From Geminicoccaceae bacterium (GTDB taxonomy: Bacteria; Pseudomonadota; Alphaproteobacteria; Geminicoccales; Geminicoccaceae), in contig JACKIM010000001.1 in assembly GCA_020638465.1 (NCBI GenBank), positions 1,393,501 to 1,457,500 on the forward strand: a stretch of DNA of 64,000 nt, in the 5' to 3' direction. This document shows, in pieces, positions 26,871 to 35,928 of this stretch. The position numbers were made by a program, and so were the translations under genes. Each line of letters opens with the position of its first letter. Position 1 is the stretch's first letter. The notes below the pieces were generated by a model, which saw only the letters and a list, made by a program, of their open reading frames with translations, did no database searches and was not told where the DNA came from.

Positions 26871-27575
26871 TCAGACGAATGCCGAGCGGGCGGCCGACGC
26901 GCGAAGGCTCATGACGGCGGCGTTGACGGCGATGACGATGGCCAGCAGCACCATGCCGAGCGCCAGGGCGAGTTGCAGGTTGCCCTTCGACGTTTCGAGA
27001 GCGATGGTGGTCGTCATGACCCGGGTGACGTGGTTGATGTTGCCGCCGACTATGATGACCGCTCCCACTTCCGCCACGGCCCGGCCGAAGCCGGCGAGGG
27101 CGACGGTGAGCAGGCTGTAGCGGGCATCCCACAGCAGTGCCGTCACGCGGTCGAGCGGCTGCACGTCGAGCGATGCGAATTGTTCGGCATATTCGCTGTG
27201 GAGATCTTCGATGACCTGGCGGGTTAGGGCGGCGACGATCGGTGTGACGAGGATGACCTGTGCCATGACCATGGCTGCCGGTGTATAAAGCAGGGCGAGC
27301 CACCCCAGCGGTCCCGCAGCCGAGAGCATCAGGTAGACGGTAAGCCCGACCACGACGGGCGGCAGGCCCATGAGAGCGTTGAGGATGATCGTGACCAGAC
27401 TGCGGCCGGGAAAGGTGAAGGCGCCGACGACGGCCCCCAGCGGCAGGCCGATGAGGCAGGCGACGGCAACGGCACTGATCGTCACCTTCAACGAAAGGGC
27501 GATGATCTCAAGCAGTGCAGGATCGCCGCTTGTGATCAGGTTGAAGGCCTGGACCAGAATGGTGGAAAATTCCAT
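26871..27575 (-). CDS. tupB: Tungstate ABC transporter, permease
   Basis: A 234-residue ABC permease with about five membrane helices. The cytoplasmic coupling loop reads EQFASLDVQPLDRVTALLWDAR, followed by AGFGRAVAEVGAVIIVGGN, typical of TupB/sulfate-type permeases. The ATG at 27575 leads into MEFSTILVQAFNLI; an in-frame start at 27614 adds 13 residues with no site. It is first in the tup operon and divergent from selO across a 156-bp gap, where the operon promoter must lie. Confidence 0.92.
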   Translation of the reverse strand: MEFSTILVQAFNLITSGDPALLEIIALSLKVTISAVAVACLIGLPLGAVVGAFTFPGRSLVTIILNALMGLPPVVVGLTVYLMLSAAGPLGWLALLYTPAAMVMAQVILVTPIVAALTRQVIEDLHSEYAEQFASLDVQPLDRVTALLWDARYSLLTVALAGFGRAVAEVGAVIIVGGNINHVTRVMTTTIALETSKGNLQLALALGMVLLAIVIAVNAAVMSLRASAARSAFV

Positions 27576-27731
27576 GTTTACGGCATTTCCTTCGATAACG
27601 CGGAAAAAATACATGAAAATGCAGAATTGGCCATGCCCGAATCATGACGGGAACCGGTCTCGGCCCGGCATCAGCGGAATGTCGGTCGCGAGCCGTGCCC
27701 GAGCGAGCGGACGCGACGATGGCAGGTCGAT

Positions 27732-29210
27732 GTGAGCGATTTTGGCCTGACATTCGACAACAGCTTTTTCAGGCAGCTGGAAGGCTTCCATGTGCCGATG
27801 CGGGCGACGCCGTCGCCGTCGCCCCGGCTGGTGCGGATGAATTGCGAGCTTGCCGCCGAACTGGGGATGCGACTTGATGGGGTCGATCCTCATGTGCTGG
27901 CCAGCGCGTTGTCGGGAACATCCCCGATGGCTGGTTCCGATCCGTTGGCGATGGTCTATGCCGGACACCAGTTCGGCGGTTTCAGCCCGCAACTCGGCGA
28001 TGGGCGCGCCCTGCTGCTGGGCGAGGTGATCGATACCCACGGCGTGCGCCGTGATATTCATCTCAAGGGCTCGGGCCGCACGCCCTTCTCGCGAGGCGGC
28101 GATGGCAAGGCGGTGCTGGGGCCGGTACTGCGGGAATATCTCATTGGCGAGGCCATGTACGCCCTGGGAATTCCCACCACCCGGGCGCTTGCCGCGATCA
28201 CTACCGGCGAGGAGGTGATGCGCGAACAGCCGGAACCGGGGGCGATCCTCGTGCGGGTGGCGCAAAGTCATCTGCGTGTGGGGACATTCCAGTACTTTGC
28301 AGCACGAGGCGCACACGGTCAGGTGCGCCAGCTGGCCAACTATGCCATCGAACGACATTATCCCGAACTGGAGCCATCCGACGACCGTTATCTGCTGCTG
28401 TTTGCGGAGGTCATGCAAAGGCAGGCATTCCTCGTCGCGCAATGGATGCTTGTGGGGTTCGTTCATGGCGTGATGAACACCGACAACATGACAATATCCG
28501 GCGAAACCATCGACTACGGCCCCTGCGCCTTCATCGACGCCTTCGATCAGGCAGCCGTGTTCAGCTCCATTGACGAGGGCGGACGCTACGCCTATGGCAA
28601 CCAGCCGGGTATCGCCCAGTGGAACCTCGCCCGTTTCGCAGAAACCCTGGTGCCGCTCATCGACCCGGACGATGCCGACAAGGCGGTGTCGAAGCTGACC
28701 GACACGATCAACCGTTTCCCCCAGCTCTACGTGGAGGCATGGCTTTCCGGCATGCGGGCGAAGCTCGGCCTGACGACCGCGCGGGAGGAAGACCTGTCGC
28801 TGGCTCATGATCTCATCAAGGCGATGGACGCCCAGCGTGTCGATTTCACCCTGCTGTTTCGCCGTCTTGCCGGTGCCGTGCAGGGCGATGTCGAACCCGC
28901 TCGGGCACTTTTCGCCGATCCGGCATTGTTCGACGGATGGCATGATCGCTGGAACGAGCGTATCGCGGTTGAGGGAAACGTGTCATCCATGGAGCGCGTG
29001 GCTGCCATGAATCGCGTCAATCCACTGTATATCGCCCGCAATCACAAGGTCGAGGAGGCATTGTCCGCCGCCCGATGCGGCGATCTCGCACCATTCGACC
29101 GGCTGCTCGAAGCGATCGGCAAACCTTTCGAGGAGCGGCCGGGGTTCGAGGAATTCGCCCAGCCTGCGCCCGCCGGTTTCGGCCCCTACCGAACCTTCTG
29201 CGGCACCTGA
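27732..29210 (+). CDS. selO: Protein adenylyltransferase SelO
   Basis: A 492-residue pseudokinase-fold enzyme that AMPylates proteins on Ser, Thr or Tyr, linked to redox stress. The N-terminal AGHQFGGFSPQLGDGRA and the Lys/Glu region DIHLKGSGRTPFSRGGDGKAVLG are conserved, as is VGFVHGVMNTDNM in the active-site loop. The chain ends NRVNPLYIARNHKVEEAL followed by FCGT. The Cys third from the end matches the position of selenocysteine in animal SelO. The gene stands alone and ends in a hairpin facing the convergent dehydratase. Confidence 0.93.
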   Translation: MSDFGLTFDNSFFRQLEGFHVPMRATPSPSPRLVRMNCELAAELGMRLDGVDPHVLASALSGTSPMAGSDPLAMVYAGHQFGGFSPQLGDGRALLLGEVIDTHGVRRDIHLKGSGRTPFSRGGDGKAVLGPVLREYLIGEAMYALGIPTTRALAAITTGEEVMREQPEPGAILVRVAQSHLRVGTFQYFAARGAHGQVRQLANYAIERHYPELEPSDDRYLLLFAEVMQRQAFLVAQWMLVGFVHGVMNTDNMTISGETIDYGPCAFIDAFDQAAVFSSIDEGGRYAYGNQPGIAQWNLARFAETLVPLIDPDDADKAVSKLTDTINRFPQLYVEAWLSGMRAKLGLTTAREEDLSLAHDLIKAMDAQRVDFTLLFRRLAGAVQGDVEPARALFADPALFDGWHDRWNERIAVEGNVSSMERVAAMNRVNPLYIARNHKVEEALSAARCGDLAPFDRLLEAIGKPFEERPGFEEFAQPAPAGFGPYRTFCGT

Positions 29211-29237
29211 GTTCGAGCGAATCCTTCGCGCTCGAAC
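29211..29237 (+). terminator. Hairpin directly after selO
   Basis: A perfect 9-bp stem (GTTCGAGCG/CGCTCGAAC) with a 9-nt loop begins at the base after the selO stop. It faces the convergent IlvD-family gene. No long T-run follows, so termination strength is uncertain. Confidence 0.45.
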
Positions 29238-29290
29238 ATGGACAATGCGCCATTGTACAAGAATGAACTGGAAACCTTGCGCCCGCCGGC

Positions 29291-29310
29291 ATCGACGTCC
29301 TTGCGTCGAT
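29291..29310 (-). terminator. Hairpin after the IlvD-family gene
   Basis: A perfect 7-bp stem (ATCGACG/CGTCGAT) with a TCCTTG loop lies 3 bp beyond the dehydratase stop on the minus strand. With the selO hairpin it makes a paired hairpin structure in the 103-bp convergent gap. A U-run is lacking. Confidence 0.4.
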
Positions 29311-29313
29311 ATT

Positions 29314-31038
29314 CTACGGAACCGAGCTGGTGAATGGCCGTCGGGTGAGAAAGTCGAGATCGGCTCCCTCATCGGCCTGCAGGACATGCTCCAGATGCAG
29401 CCTGCGGTACCCGCGCAGTGCGGGATCGGCCGCCGGCGGCCGCCATGCGGCGCGGCGGTGTTCGAACGCCTCGTCGCCGATGTCCAGCGTCAGCCGGCGG
29501 TTGGGGACGTCGAGCGTGATCGTGTCGCCGGTTTCGACCAGCGCCAGCGGCCCGCCGACGGCGGCCTCCGGTGTGGCATGAAGGACGATGGTGCCGAAGG
29601 CCGTCCCGCTCATGCGGCAATCGGAGATGCGTACCATGTCCTTGATACCTTGCATCGCCAGCTTTTTCGGAATGGGGATGTACCCCGCTTCGGGCATTCC
29701 GGGAGCCCCCTTCGGTCCGGCATTGCGCAGGACGAGGACATCGCCAGCCTGAACGTCAAGGTCGTCGGCGTCGATGCGTGCGGCCAGATCCTCGAGTCCG
29801 TCGAATACCACGGCACGACCGCTGTGGGTCAGCAGTTCCCGGCTGCATGCCGATTGCTTGATGATCGCTCCGTCACCGGCAAGATTGCCTTCGAGGAAGG
29901 CGATGCTGCCGCCGGAATGGATGGGCGCGCTGCGTGTACGGACGACATGCTGGGGGAAGGGGGCGGGCAGGGCGTCGATTTCCTCGCCCAGCGTGCGCCC
30001 GGTCACGGTCATGCAGTCGCGGTGCAGGAGCGGCGCGAGCTCCCGCAGGATCGTCCCGCTGCCGCCGGCACGGTGCAGATCGTCCATGTAGTGCTGACCG
30101 CTGGGCTTGAGGTCGACCAGCACGGGCGTTTCGGCTCCGATCCGGTCGAATGCGCGCATGTCGATGCGGATGCCGAGTCGTCCGGCAATGGCGGCCAGAT
30201 GGACGATGCCGTTGGTCGAGCCGCCCACCGCCAGCAACATGCGCAGCGCGTTTTCCAGGGATTGGGGTGTGATGATGTCGGACGGCCTCAGTTTCCGTTT
30301 CACCAGTTCCATCGCCTGCGTGCCGGCAGCTTCGGCATGGCGGAGCCGGTCGGCGGTCACGGCCGGGATGGTGGCCCCGCCGGGAAGCATCATGCCCAAC
30401 GCCTCGGTCATGAGGGCCATGGTCGACGCGGTGCCCATGACACCGCAGGTTCCGGCTGTCGGAACCAGTCGCCCCTCGATCTCGTTGATCTCGGCCTCGT
30501 CGATGCGTCCACCGCGATAATCGGCCCAGAAGCGCCGGCAGTCGGTGCAGGCGCCGAGTCGGGAGTCCTTGTGGGTTCCGGACAGCATCGGCCCGGTGAC
30601 GAGCTGGATGGCGGGAATGTCGGCACTGGCAGCGGCCATGAGCTGGGCCGGAACGGTCTTGTCACAGCCGCCGACGAGAACGCAGGCATCCATCGGCAGG
30701 GCCATCAGCATCTCCTCGGTATCCATCGCCATCAGGTTGCGCAGATACATGCTGGTGGGAAATGCAAAGGCCTCATGCAGCGAGAGGGTCGGGAATTCCA
30801 TGGGCATTCCGCCGGCGAGCATCACCCCGCGCCGGACCGCCTCGATCATCTGCGGCACGTTGGCGTGACAGGCGTTGTAGGCCGACGCCGTATTGGCGAT
30901 GCCGACCACCGGCCGCGACAGGGCGTCGTCCGAATAGCCCATGGCCTTGATGAAGGCCTTGCGCAGGTAGAGCGAGAACGCCTCGTCGCCATAGCGCGTC
31001 AGACCGCGCCGCATCCCCGTTCGATCATCGTCCATCAT
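29314..31038 (-). CDS. IlvD/Edd-family sugar-acid dehydratase
   Basis: A 574-residue Fe-S dehydratase of the IlvD/Edd family. The cluster cysteines occur in VGGCDKTVPAQ, ACTDCRRFW and AGTCGVMGTAST. The metal/substrate motifs GSTNGIVHL and ISDCRMSGTAFG near the C-terminus are intact. The sequence style (LSLHEAFAFPTSMYLRNLMAMDTEE, DCRRFWADYRGG) resembles L-arabinonate/pentonate dehydratases more than the valine-pathway IlvD. The likely reaction is dehydration of an aldonic acid to a 2-keto-3-deoxy acid. No sugar dehydrogenase or aldolase partner is adjacent. Confidence 0.86.
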   Translation of the reverse strand: MMDDDRTGMRRGLTRYGDEAFSLYLRKAFIKAMGYSDDALSRPVVGIANTASAYNACHANVPQMIEAVRRGVMLAGGMPMEFPTLSLHEAFAFPTSMYLRNLMAMDTEEMLMALPMDACVLVGGCDKTVPAQLMAAASADIPAIQLVTGPMLSGTHKDSRLGACTDCRRFWADYRGGRIDEAEINEIEGRLVPTAGTCGVMGTASTMALMTEALGMMLPGGATIPAVTADRLRHAEAAGTQAMELVKRKLRPSDIITPQSLENALRMLLAVGGSTNGIVHLAAIAGRLGIRIDMRAFDRIGAETPVLVDLKPSGQHYMDDLHRAGGSGTILRELAPLLHRDCMTVTGRTLGEEIDALPAPFPQHVVRTRSAPIHSGGSIAFLEGNLAGDGAIIKQSACSRELLTHSGRAVVFDGLEDLAARIDADDLDVQAGDVLVLRNAGPKGAPGMPEAGYIPIPKKLAMQGIKDMVRISDCRMSGTAFGTIVLHATPEAAVGGPLALVETGDTITLDVPNRRLTLDIGDEAFEHRRAAWRPPAADPALRGYRRLHLEHVLQADEGADLDFLTRRPFTSSVP

Positions 31039-31110
31039 TCCCCTCCCCGGGACGGATATTGGCTTGCCGTGCAGCGGTGCGCGAGCCGATGACGGCTCGC
31101 TCAGCAGGCA

Positions 31111-32481
31111 TCAGTAGGCGTAGGCCTCGAACACGGGGTCGACATGACCGCCCCATTCGGTCTCCACCCGTTGCAGCAGTTCCTCGGCGCGGGTGGTACC
31201 CGACCGGGCGATGTCCCACAGGCCGCGAATGTACTTGCGTTCATCGGTGCTGCCGTCCCAGTCCAGCACGCCGCGGGCGGCCAGTCCGGCATCCGCGATC
31301 TCCATCATGCGCAGGGCGATGTCCTGGAGGGTGCCATTGCGGAACTTCGTGTGCAGGGCGGTCTTCGGTACCTCGCGACGGAGTATCTCGTGCTCCTCGA
31401 TGGTCCAGTCCTTCGCCAGATCCCATGCCGCGTCGAGCGAGCCCTGGTCGTAGAGCAGTCCGACCCAGAGGGCCGGCAAGGCGCACAGATTGCGCCACGG
31501 ACCGCCGTCGGCACCACGCATCTCGATGTAGCGCTTGAGCCGGGCCTCGGGGAACAGGGTGGTGATGTGATCGGCCCAGTCGCTGATGGTTGGCTTTTCA
31601 CCGGGCAGCGCCGGCAATCGGCCGTCGAGAAAGTCGCGGAAGGATTGTCCACTGGCGTCGATGTATTGACCATCGCGGTAGACGAAATACATCGGTACGT
31701 CGAGGACGTGCTCGGCATAGCGCTCGAAACCCATGCCATCCTCGAACACGAACGGCAGGATGCCGCAACGGTCGGGATCGGTGTCGGTCCATATCTGGCT
31801 GCGGTAGCTCAGGAAGCCGTTGGGTTTGCCATCGGAGAACGGTGAATTGGCGAAAAGCGCGGTGGCCACGGGCTGGAGGGCGAGCCCCACCCGGAGCTTC
31901 TTCACCATGTCGGCTTCCGACGAGAAATCGAGATTGACCTGGATGGTGCAGGTACGCAGCATCATGTCGAGGCCGAGTTTGCCCACCTTGGGCATGTAGG
32001 CGCCCATGATGCGGTAGCGGCCCTTGGGCATCCAGGGGATCTCGTCCCGCGGCCATTTGGGCTGGAAGCCCATGCCGAGCATGCCGACATTGAGCGGATC
32101 GGCGATTTCGCGTACCTGCGAGAGGTGATTGTGAACCTCGCTGCAGGTGTGGTGAATGTGCTGGAGCGGAGCACCGGAGAGCTCGAACTGGCCACCCGGC
32201 TCAAGCGTGATCGAACCGCCTTCGCCCTTGAGGGCGATCACCTTGCCGGCTTCTTCCACCGGTTGCCAGTCGAACCGTTCGGCCATGCCGGTGAGCAGGT
32301 CGCGGATGCCGCCGGGTTCATCATAGGCGAGCGGCCGCAGCGTATCCTTGTGGAAACCGAATTTCTCGTGCTCGGTGCCGATACGCCAGTCCGCCTTGGG
32401 TTTGCAGCCCTGCTCGAAATACTCGACAAGCTGCCGACGGTCGGTGATGGGCTCACCCTGACCTTCCGGAGGTGCGGACAT
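31111..32481 (-). CDS. gshA: Glutamate-cysteine ligase (plant/alphaproteobacterial type)
   Basis: A 456-residue ATP-dependent ligase that makes gamma-glutamylcysteine, the first step to glutathione. It belongs to the plant-like class used by alphaproteobacteria. Landmarks are RIGTEHEKFGF near the N-terminus, GGSITLEPGGQFELSGAPL, MRTCTIQVNLDFSSE-like sequence (LRTCTIQVNLDFSSEADM), and RYIEMRGADGGPWRNLCALPA. Length is typical. It is followed on the same strand by no partner; gshB is not in the window. Upstream by 43 bp lies a ParA-family gene transcribed the same way. Confidence 0.95.
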   Translation of the reverse strand: MSAPPEGQGEPITDRRQLVEYFEQGCKPKADWRIGTEHEKFGFHKDTLRPLAYDEPGGIRDLLTGMAERFDWQPVEEAGKVIALKGEGGSITLEPGGQFELSGAPLQHIHHTCSEVHNHLSQVREIADPLNVGMLGMGFQPKWPRDEIPWMPKGRYRIMGAYMPKVGKLGLDMMLRTCTIQVNLDFSSEADMVKKLRVGLALQPVATALFANSPFSDGKPNGFLSYRSQIWTDTDPDRCGILPFVFEDGMGFERYAEHVLDVPMYFVYRDGQYIDASGQSFRDFLDGRLPALPGEKPTISDWADHITTLFPEARLKRYIEMRGADGGPWRNLCALPALWVGLLYDQGSLDAAWDLAKDWTIEEHEILRREVPKTALHTKFRNGTLQDIALRMMEIADAGLAARGVLDWDGSTDERKYIRGLWDIARSGTTRAEELLQRVETEWGGHVDPVFEAYAY

Positions 32482-32524
32482 GGGACGTCTCCTCAGCTGA
32501 GCCCCGACGTCATCGCGCGGGCTT

Positions 32525-33163
32525 CTAGTTGATCAGGGCAAGGGTCTCGGCGACGAGTGCCCTGCATTCGTCTGTCGCCGGGCTTTTCGGATCGCTCTCC
32601 ACAACTCCCAGTCCTTTCGCGAGACTGGTAACAAAGGCCTGCCGATTGCCGAAACGCGTGGTCAGTGCCGGATAGCCGTCACGCTCGATTGTCGCAAGGG
32701 CCTGATCGAGGCTCCTGCCCCGGGGCGGCACGCGGTTCATCAGCAACGCCGGGCGGATTCCCTCGCGTACGGCCGTCTCCACGGTGACCTTCGAAGCCCA
32801 TATGTCGAGCGGGCTCGGCTGCACGGGAATGATGACGAGGCGTGCCGCCTTGATCGCGTTCTTTGCATCGCTTTCGGCATGGGGCGGGCTGTCGACGATG
32901 ATGAACTCGTGATCGCGGCGCATCCTGTCGAGCTCGGCATCGAGACGCCATCCGCCCACCATGGAGAACCGGATCTCCCGCGCGTCGCGAGCCTGATGCT
33001 CGCGCACCTTCATCCATTCGGTAAGGCTGCCCTGGGGATCGATGTCGACCAGTGCGACGTTGCGGCCCCGTTCGGCGAAACCGGTCGCGAGCTGGGCCGC
33101 AACGGTGGTCTTGCCGGCGCCACCCTTCTGCTGGGCGATGGTGATGACTGTGGCGGTGGTCAT
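32525..33163 (-). CDS. ParA-family ATPase (orphan)
   Basis: A 212-residue deviant Walker ATPase of the ParA/MinD superfamily. The deviant P-loop KGGAGKTT is at 13-20 with signature Lys13. The switch regions DIDPQGSLTEW and IIVDSPPHAES follow. There is no N-terminal DNA-binding domain, as in small ParA proteins. No ParB gene or parS-like cluster is adjacent, so it is unlikely to be the chromosome-partition pair. It may position some other cargo. It is 5 bp after the hydroxyacid dehydrogenase gene and may share its transcript. Confidence 0.87.
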   Translation of the reverse strand: MTTATVITIAQQKGGAGKTTVAAQLATGFAERGRNVALVDIDPQGSLTEWMKVREHQARDAREIRFSMVGGWRLDAELDRMRRDHEFIIVDSPPHAESDAKNAIKAARLVIIPVQPSPLDIWASKVTVETAVREGIRPALLMNRVPPRGRSLDQALATIERDGYPALTTRFGNRQAFVTSLAKGLGVVESDPKSPATDECRALVAETLALIN

Positions 33164-33168
33164 GATGG

Positions 33169-34095
33169 CTAATATCCCCTGCTGCGGTCGACCACACCAC
33201 GCAGTTCATCACCACGGCGCAGACGTCGCAGATTGTCGATGACATTCTCCGCAGCAGTGGAAGGGTGGCAGTAGCTGGCGGCATGCGGGGTCAGGTCTAT
33301 GGCCGGATGCCGCCACAGTGGCGATTGAGCCGGAAGCGGCTCCACCGGGGTGACATCGAGCGCCGCGGCGGCAAGGTGGCCGCGATCCAGCGCATTGATC
33401 AGATCCCGCTCCACCAGCTGGCGACCGCGCCCGACATGGATGAGGATCGCCCCTCTCGGAAGTCTGGCGAACAGTGACGCGTCGAGAAAGTTCTCCGTTT
33501 CGGAGGTCAACGGCAGCAGGCAGACGAGCATTTCGCAGCCGGAGAGAAAATCACCAAGTGCGGAAGTTCCCGCGAAGCACTCCACGTTGTCGATGACCTT
33601 GCGGCTGCGGCTCCACCCGCGTACGGCAAAGCCGTTGGCCGCCAGTCTCGATGCCGTGGCGGTCCCCAGTTCGCCCAGGCCCATGATTCCCACCGTGCGC
33701 TCGAAGGAAGGCTTCGGCAAATGGAGGTTCCACTCGCAGCGGCGCTGCTGGGCCGCATAGATGTGCAGGTCGCGATGATAGCGCAGCACATGGGCGAGCA
33801 CGAATTCGGTCATGCCGTCGGTCAGCGAACGGTCGATCATCCGGCAAAGCGGCAGGTCGGGCAGGCTCGGGTCCTGCAGCATCGCATCGACGCCCGCCGC
33901 CAGCGAGAGGATGGCTTTCAGGTTGGGCAGGCTGGCCAGCAAGCCTGGTGGCGGGAGCCAGACCAGCGCAGCCTCGATGTCCCCGACGTCGCCCAGGTCC
34001 GGATGAATGCGGAAATCCAGATCGGGCTCCAGCCGTTTCAGGGCGGCTTCCCAGCTCGCCGGATCGTCATCATTGCTGTACCACAGGAGCGCCAT
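33169..34095 (-). CDS. 2-hydroxyacid dehydrogenase (glyoxylate/hydroxypyruvate reductase A-like)
   Basis: A 308-residue NAD(P)-dependent D-2-hydroxyacid dehydrogenase similar to GhrA. The Rossmann motif is GIMGLGELGTATASRLAANGF. Catalytic Arg lies in LSLAAGVD...-type and HVGRGRQLVE segments, and the C-terminal His in LTPHAASYCHP. The ATG at 34095 leads straight into ALLWYSNDD; extending the frame to 34683 would cross the divergent DUF3750 gene. It likely reduces glyoxylate or hydroxypyruvate. Downstream are the ParA gene and gshA on the same strand. Confidence 0.88.
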   Translation of the reverse strand: MALLWYSNDDDPASWEAALKRLEPDLDFRIHPDLGDVGDIEAALVWLPPPGLLASLPNLKAILSLAAGVDAMLQDPSLPDLPLCRMIDRSLTDGMTEFVLAHVLRYHRDLHIYAAQQRRCEWNLHLPKPSFERTVGIMGLGELGTATASRLAANGFAVRGWSRSRKVIDNVECFAGTSALGDFLSGCEMLVCLLPLTSETENFLDASLFARLPRGAILIHVGRGRQLVERDLINALDRGHLAAAALDVTPVEPLPAQSPLWRHPAIDLTPHAASYCHPSTAAENVIDNLRRLRRGDELRGVVDRSRGY

Positions 34096-34215
34096 GGGTC
34101 TCTTTCGGAGATGTGATGTTTCCGTTACCCGACTTGTGCAACCATGGCGGCGAATTGACAAGGCGGGCCTGCGGGAAGGGCGGATACCTCCGCGCCGGTC
34201 GGGGTGCCGAATTTC

Positions 34216-34986
34216 ATGCGGCGGATGGAGAAAGGTGTGCTGACGGTTTTCTTGCGCGGCTTCGGGCTGCTGCTGCTCGCGGGTGTTCTGGGCACGGGCA
34301 TTGCGACGGTCAGGTACTTTTCCGGCGAACGGCCGCACTGGAGCTCGGCCCGCTGGGACAGTGCGGGAAGCGCACCGGACCCGACCGCCGAGCGGGAGGC
34401 CATCATTCAGGTCTATGGCGCGCGTGCATGGGGTTGGCGGGGCATTTTCGGAATGCACACGTGGATCGCTATCAAACGGGAAAATGCACCAATTTTCGAA
34501 CGTTACGAAGTGGTGGGCTTCGGCGTGTCGGGTGGCGCGCGCGCCGTGCGCCGGAACCGCTATCCCGTGGATGCCTACTGGGCCGGCAATGCTCCGGTGC
34601 TGCTGGGCGAGATACGCGGGGAACGGGCCGCAGCGGCCATTCCGCGACTGATCGAGGCCGTCGATGCCTATCCCTACGATCACCGCTATACGATCTGGCC
34701 CGGCCCCAATTCCAACAGCTTCACGGCGTTCGTCCTTCGTCGGGCGGGTGGTATCGGCATCGAACTGCCACCGCTTGCGGTGGGCAAGGACTATATCGGA
34801 CAGGGGCGATGGTATGCCCGTGCGCCATCGGGCACCGGCTTCCAGTTTTCGATGATGGGGCTCATCGGCATGACCATCGCAGCTGACGAAGGTTTGGAAA
34901 TCAATCTGTTGGGCCTCACCTTCGGTGTCGATTTCACCCGCCCGGCGCTGAAATTACCTGGTCTGGGCCGTATCGGGCTGAGCTGA
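34216..34986 (+). CDS. DUF3750 membrane-anchored protein
   Basis: A 256-residue protein of the DUF3750 family with no assigned function. One N-terminal membrane helix (VFLRGFGLLLLAGVLGTGIATV) anchors a probably periplasmic domain. Conserved-looking blocks are QVYGARAWGWRGIFGMHTWIAIK, RYPVDAYWAGNAPVLLGEIRG and PNSNSFTAFVLRRAG. The last has a catalytic-looking N-S-F setting similar to amidase or transglutaminase-like loops, which is only a suggestion. GTG at 34204 and ATG at 34225 are alternative starts. Its 3' end overlaps the convergent meaB by 33 bp. Confidence 0.75.
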   Translation: MRRMEKGVLTVFLRGFGLLLLAGVLGTGIATVRYFSGERPHWSSARWDSAGSAPDPTAEREAIIQVYGARAWGWRGIFGMHTWIAIKRENAPIFERYEVVGFGVSGGARAVRRNRYPVDAYWAGNAPVLLGEIRGERAAAAIPRLIEAVDAYPYDHRYTIWPGPNSNSFTAFVLRRAGGIGIELPPLAVGKDYIGQGRWYARAPSGTGFQFSMMGLIGMTIAADEGLEINLLGLTFGVDFTRPALKLPGLGRIGLS

Positions 34987-35898
34987 GCATTCACTCAACA
35001 ACCGAGGAAGTTCGCCCAACGGGCATCGGTTGGTCTCCCGCCGAAGACGCTCCAGTTCGTTATGGCGGGTTTCAAGGCCGCGCCGGCCGAATTCGTCGCG
35101 AACATGGCTTTCAAGCCAGCAACAGGCCTGGACATGGCGGTGCCGGACGAGGTCTCCCGTTTCGATCCTGTGGGACGCATGACGGGCAATCAGCAACCGC
35201 AGTTCGTCGATGCCGAGCCCCGTGGTGGCCGACACCTTGAGCGCCTCCGGTTTCCAGCCTTCGAGTTTGCGGCGTCCACGCAGGATAGGCAGCAGGGTCT
35301 TGAGCGCATCGTCGGCGAGCCGGCCCAGATCAGCTTTGGTGACAATCGCGATATGGGGAATTTCGACAATGCCTGCCTTGATCATCTGCAGGCCATCCCC
35401 CGACGCGGGTTGAATGGCCAGCAGCACGGTATCGGCGACATCCCCGATCTCGGTCTCGGACTGCCCCACACCCACCGTCTCGATCAACACGATGTCGAAC
35501 ACGGCACGCAGGATCACCATGGTCGGAAAGACCGGTGTCGCGAGCCCGCCCAGCCGCTGCCGTGCCGCCATGGAGCGAACGAAGATCCCCCGATCCTCCG
35601 GGTCGAGGTCCAGCCGGGTACGGTCGCCGAGCAGTGCGCCACCACTGCGACGCGAGGAGGGATCGACCGCGATGACCGCAACCGTCGTGCCGGATCGGCG
35701 CCAGCTGTCGACGAGGGCCGAGACGAGCGTCGATTTCCCGACGCCGGGCGGACCGGTAAGGCCGACCGCATGCCCACGCGGCGTTCGCCACGCCTCGTCG
35801 AGCCGTGCGATTTCACCGTCGCCCAGAACCGGCCGGTCGAGCCGGGCGAGCAATCGCGCGAGCTCGACCTTGCCCATCGAGGAAAGTACGGCGCTCAT
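34954..35898 (-). CDS. meaB: Methylmalonyl-CoA mutase-associated GTPase MeaB
   Basis: A 314-residue G3E-class P-loop GTPase that guards and reloads the B12 cofactor of methylmalonyl-CoA mutase or related mutases. The P-loop GPPGVGKST is at 49-57. AVDPSSRRSGGALLGDRTRL, FVRSMAARQRLGGLA, the switch IVLIETVGVGQSE and the base motif VTKADL are all present. No mutase gene is in the window. It lies 30 bp upstream of ppdK's stop... its start faces ppdK's end, and both are on the minus strand. Confidence 0.93.
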   Translation of the reverse strand: MSAVLSSMGKVELARLLARLDRPVLGDGEIARLDEAWRTPRGHAVGLTGPPGVGKSTLVSALVDSWRRSGTTVAVIAVDPSSRRSGGALLGDRTRLDLDPEDRGIFVRSMAARQRLGGLATPVFPTMVILRAVFDIVLIETVGVGQSETEIGDVADTVLLAIQPASGDGLQMIKAGIVEIPHIAIVTKADLGRLADDALKTLLPILRGRRKLEGWKPEALKVSATTGLGIDELRLLIARHASHRIETGDLVRHRHVQACCWLESHVRDEFGRRGLETRHNELERLRRETNRCPLGELPRLLSECSAQPDTAQTR

Positions 35899-35928
35899 CC
35901 CGGATTTCAGACGATCATCCCGGCATGG

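Noticed and set aside
29245..31092. A 615-codon plus-strand frame opposite the IlvD-family gene
   Set aside because: Low-complexity His/Gly/Asp-rich translation typical of a shadow; the minus-strand gene has all dehydratase motifs.
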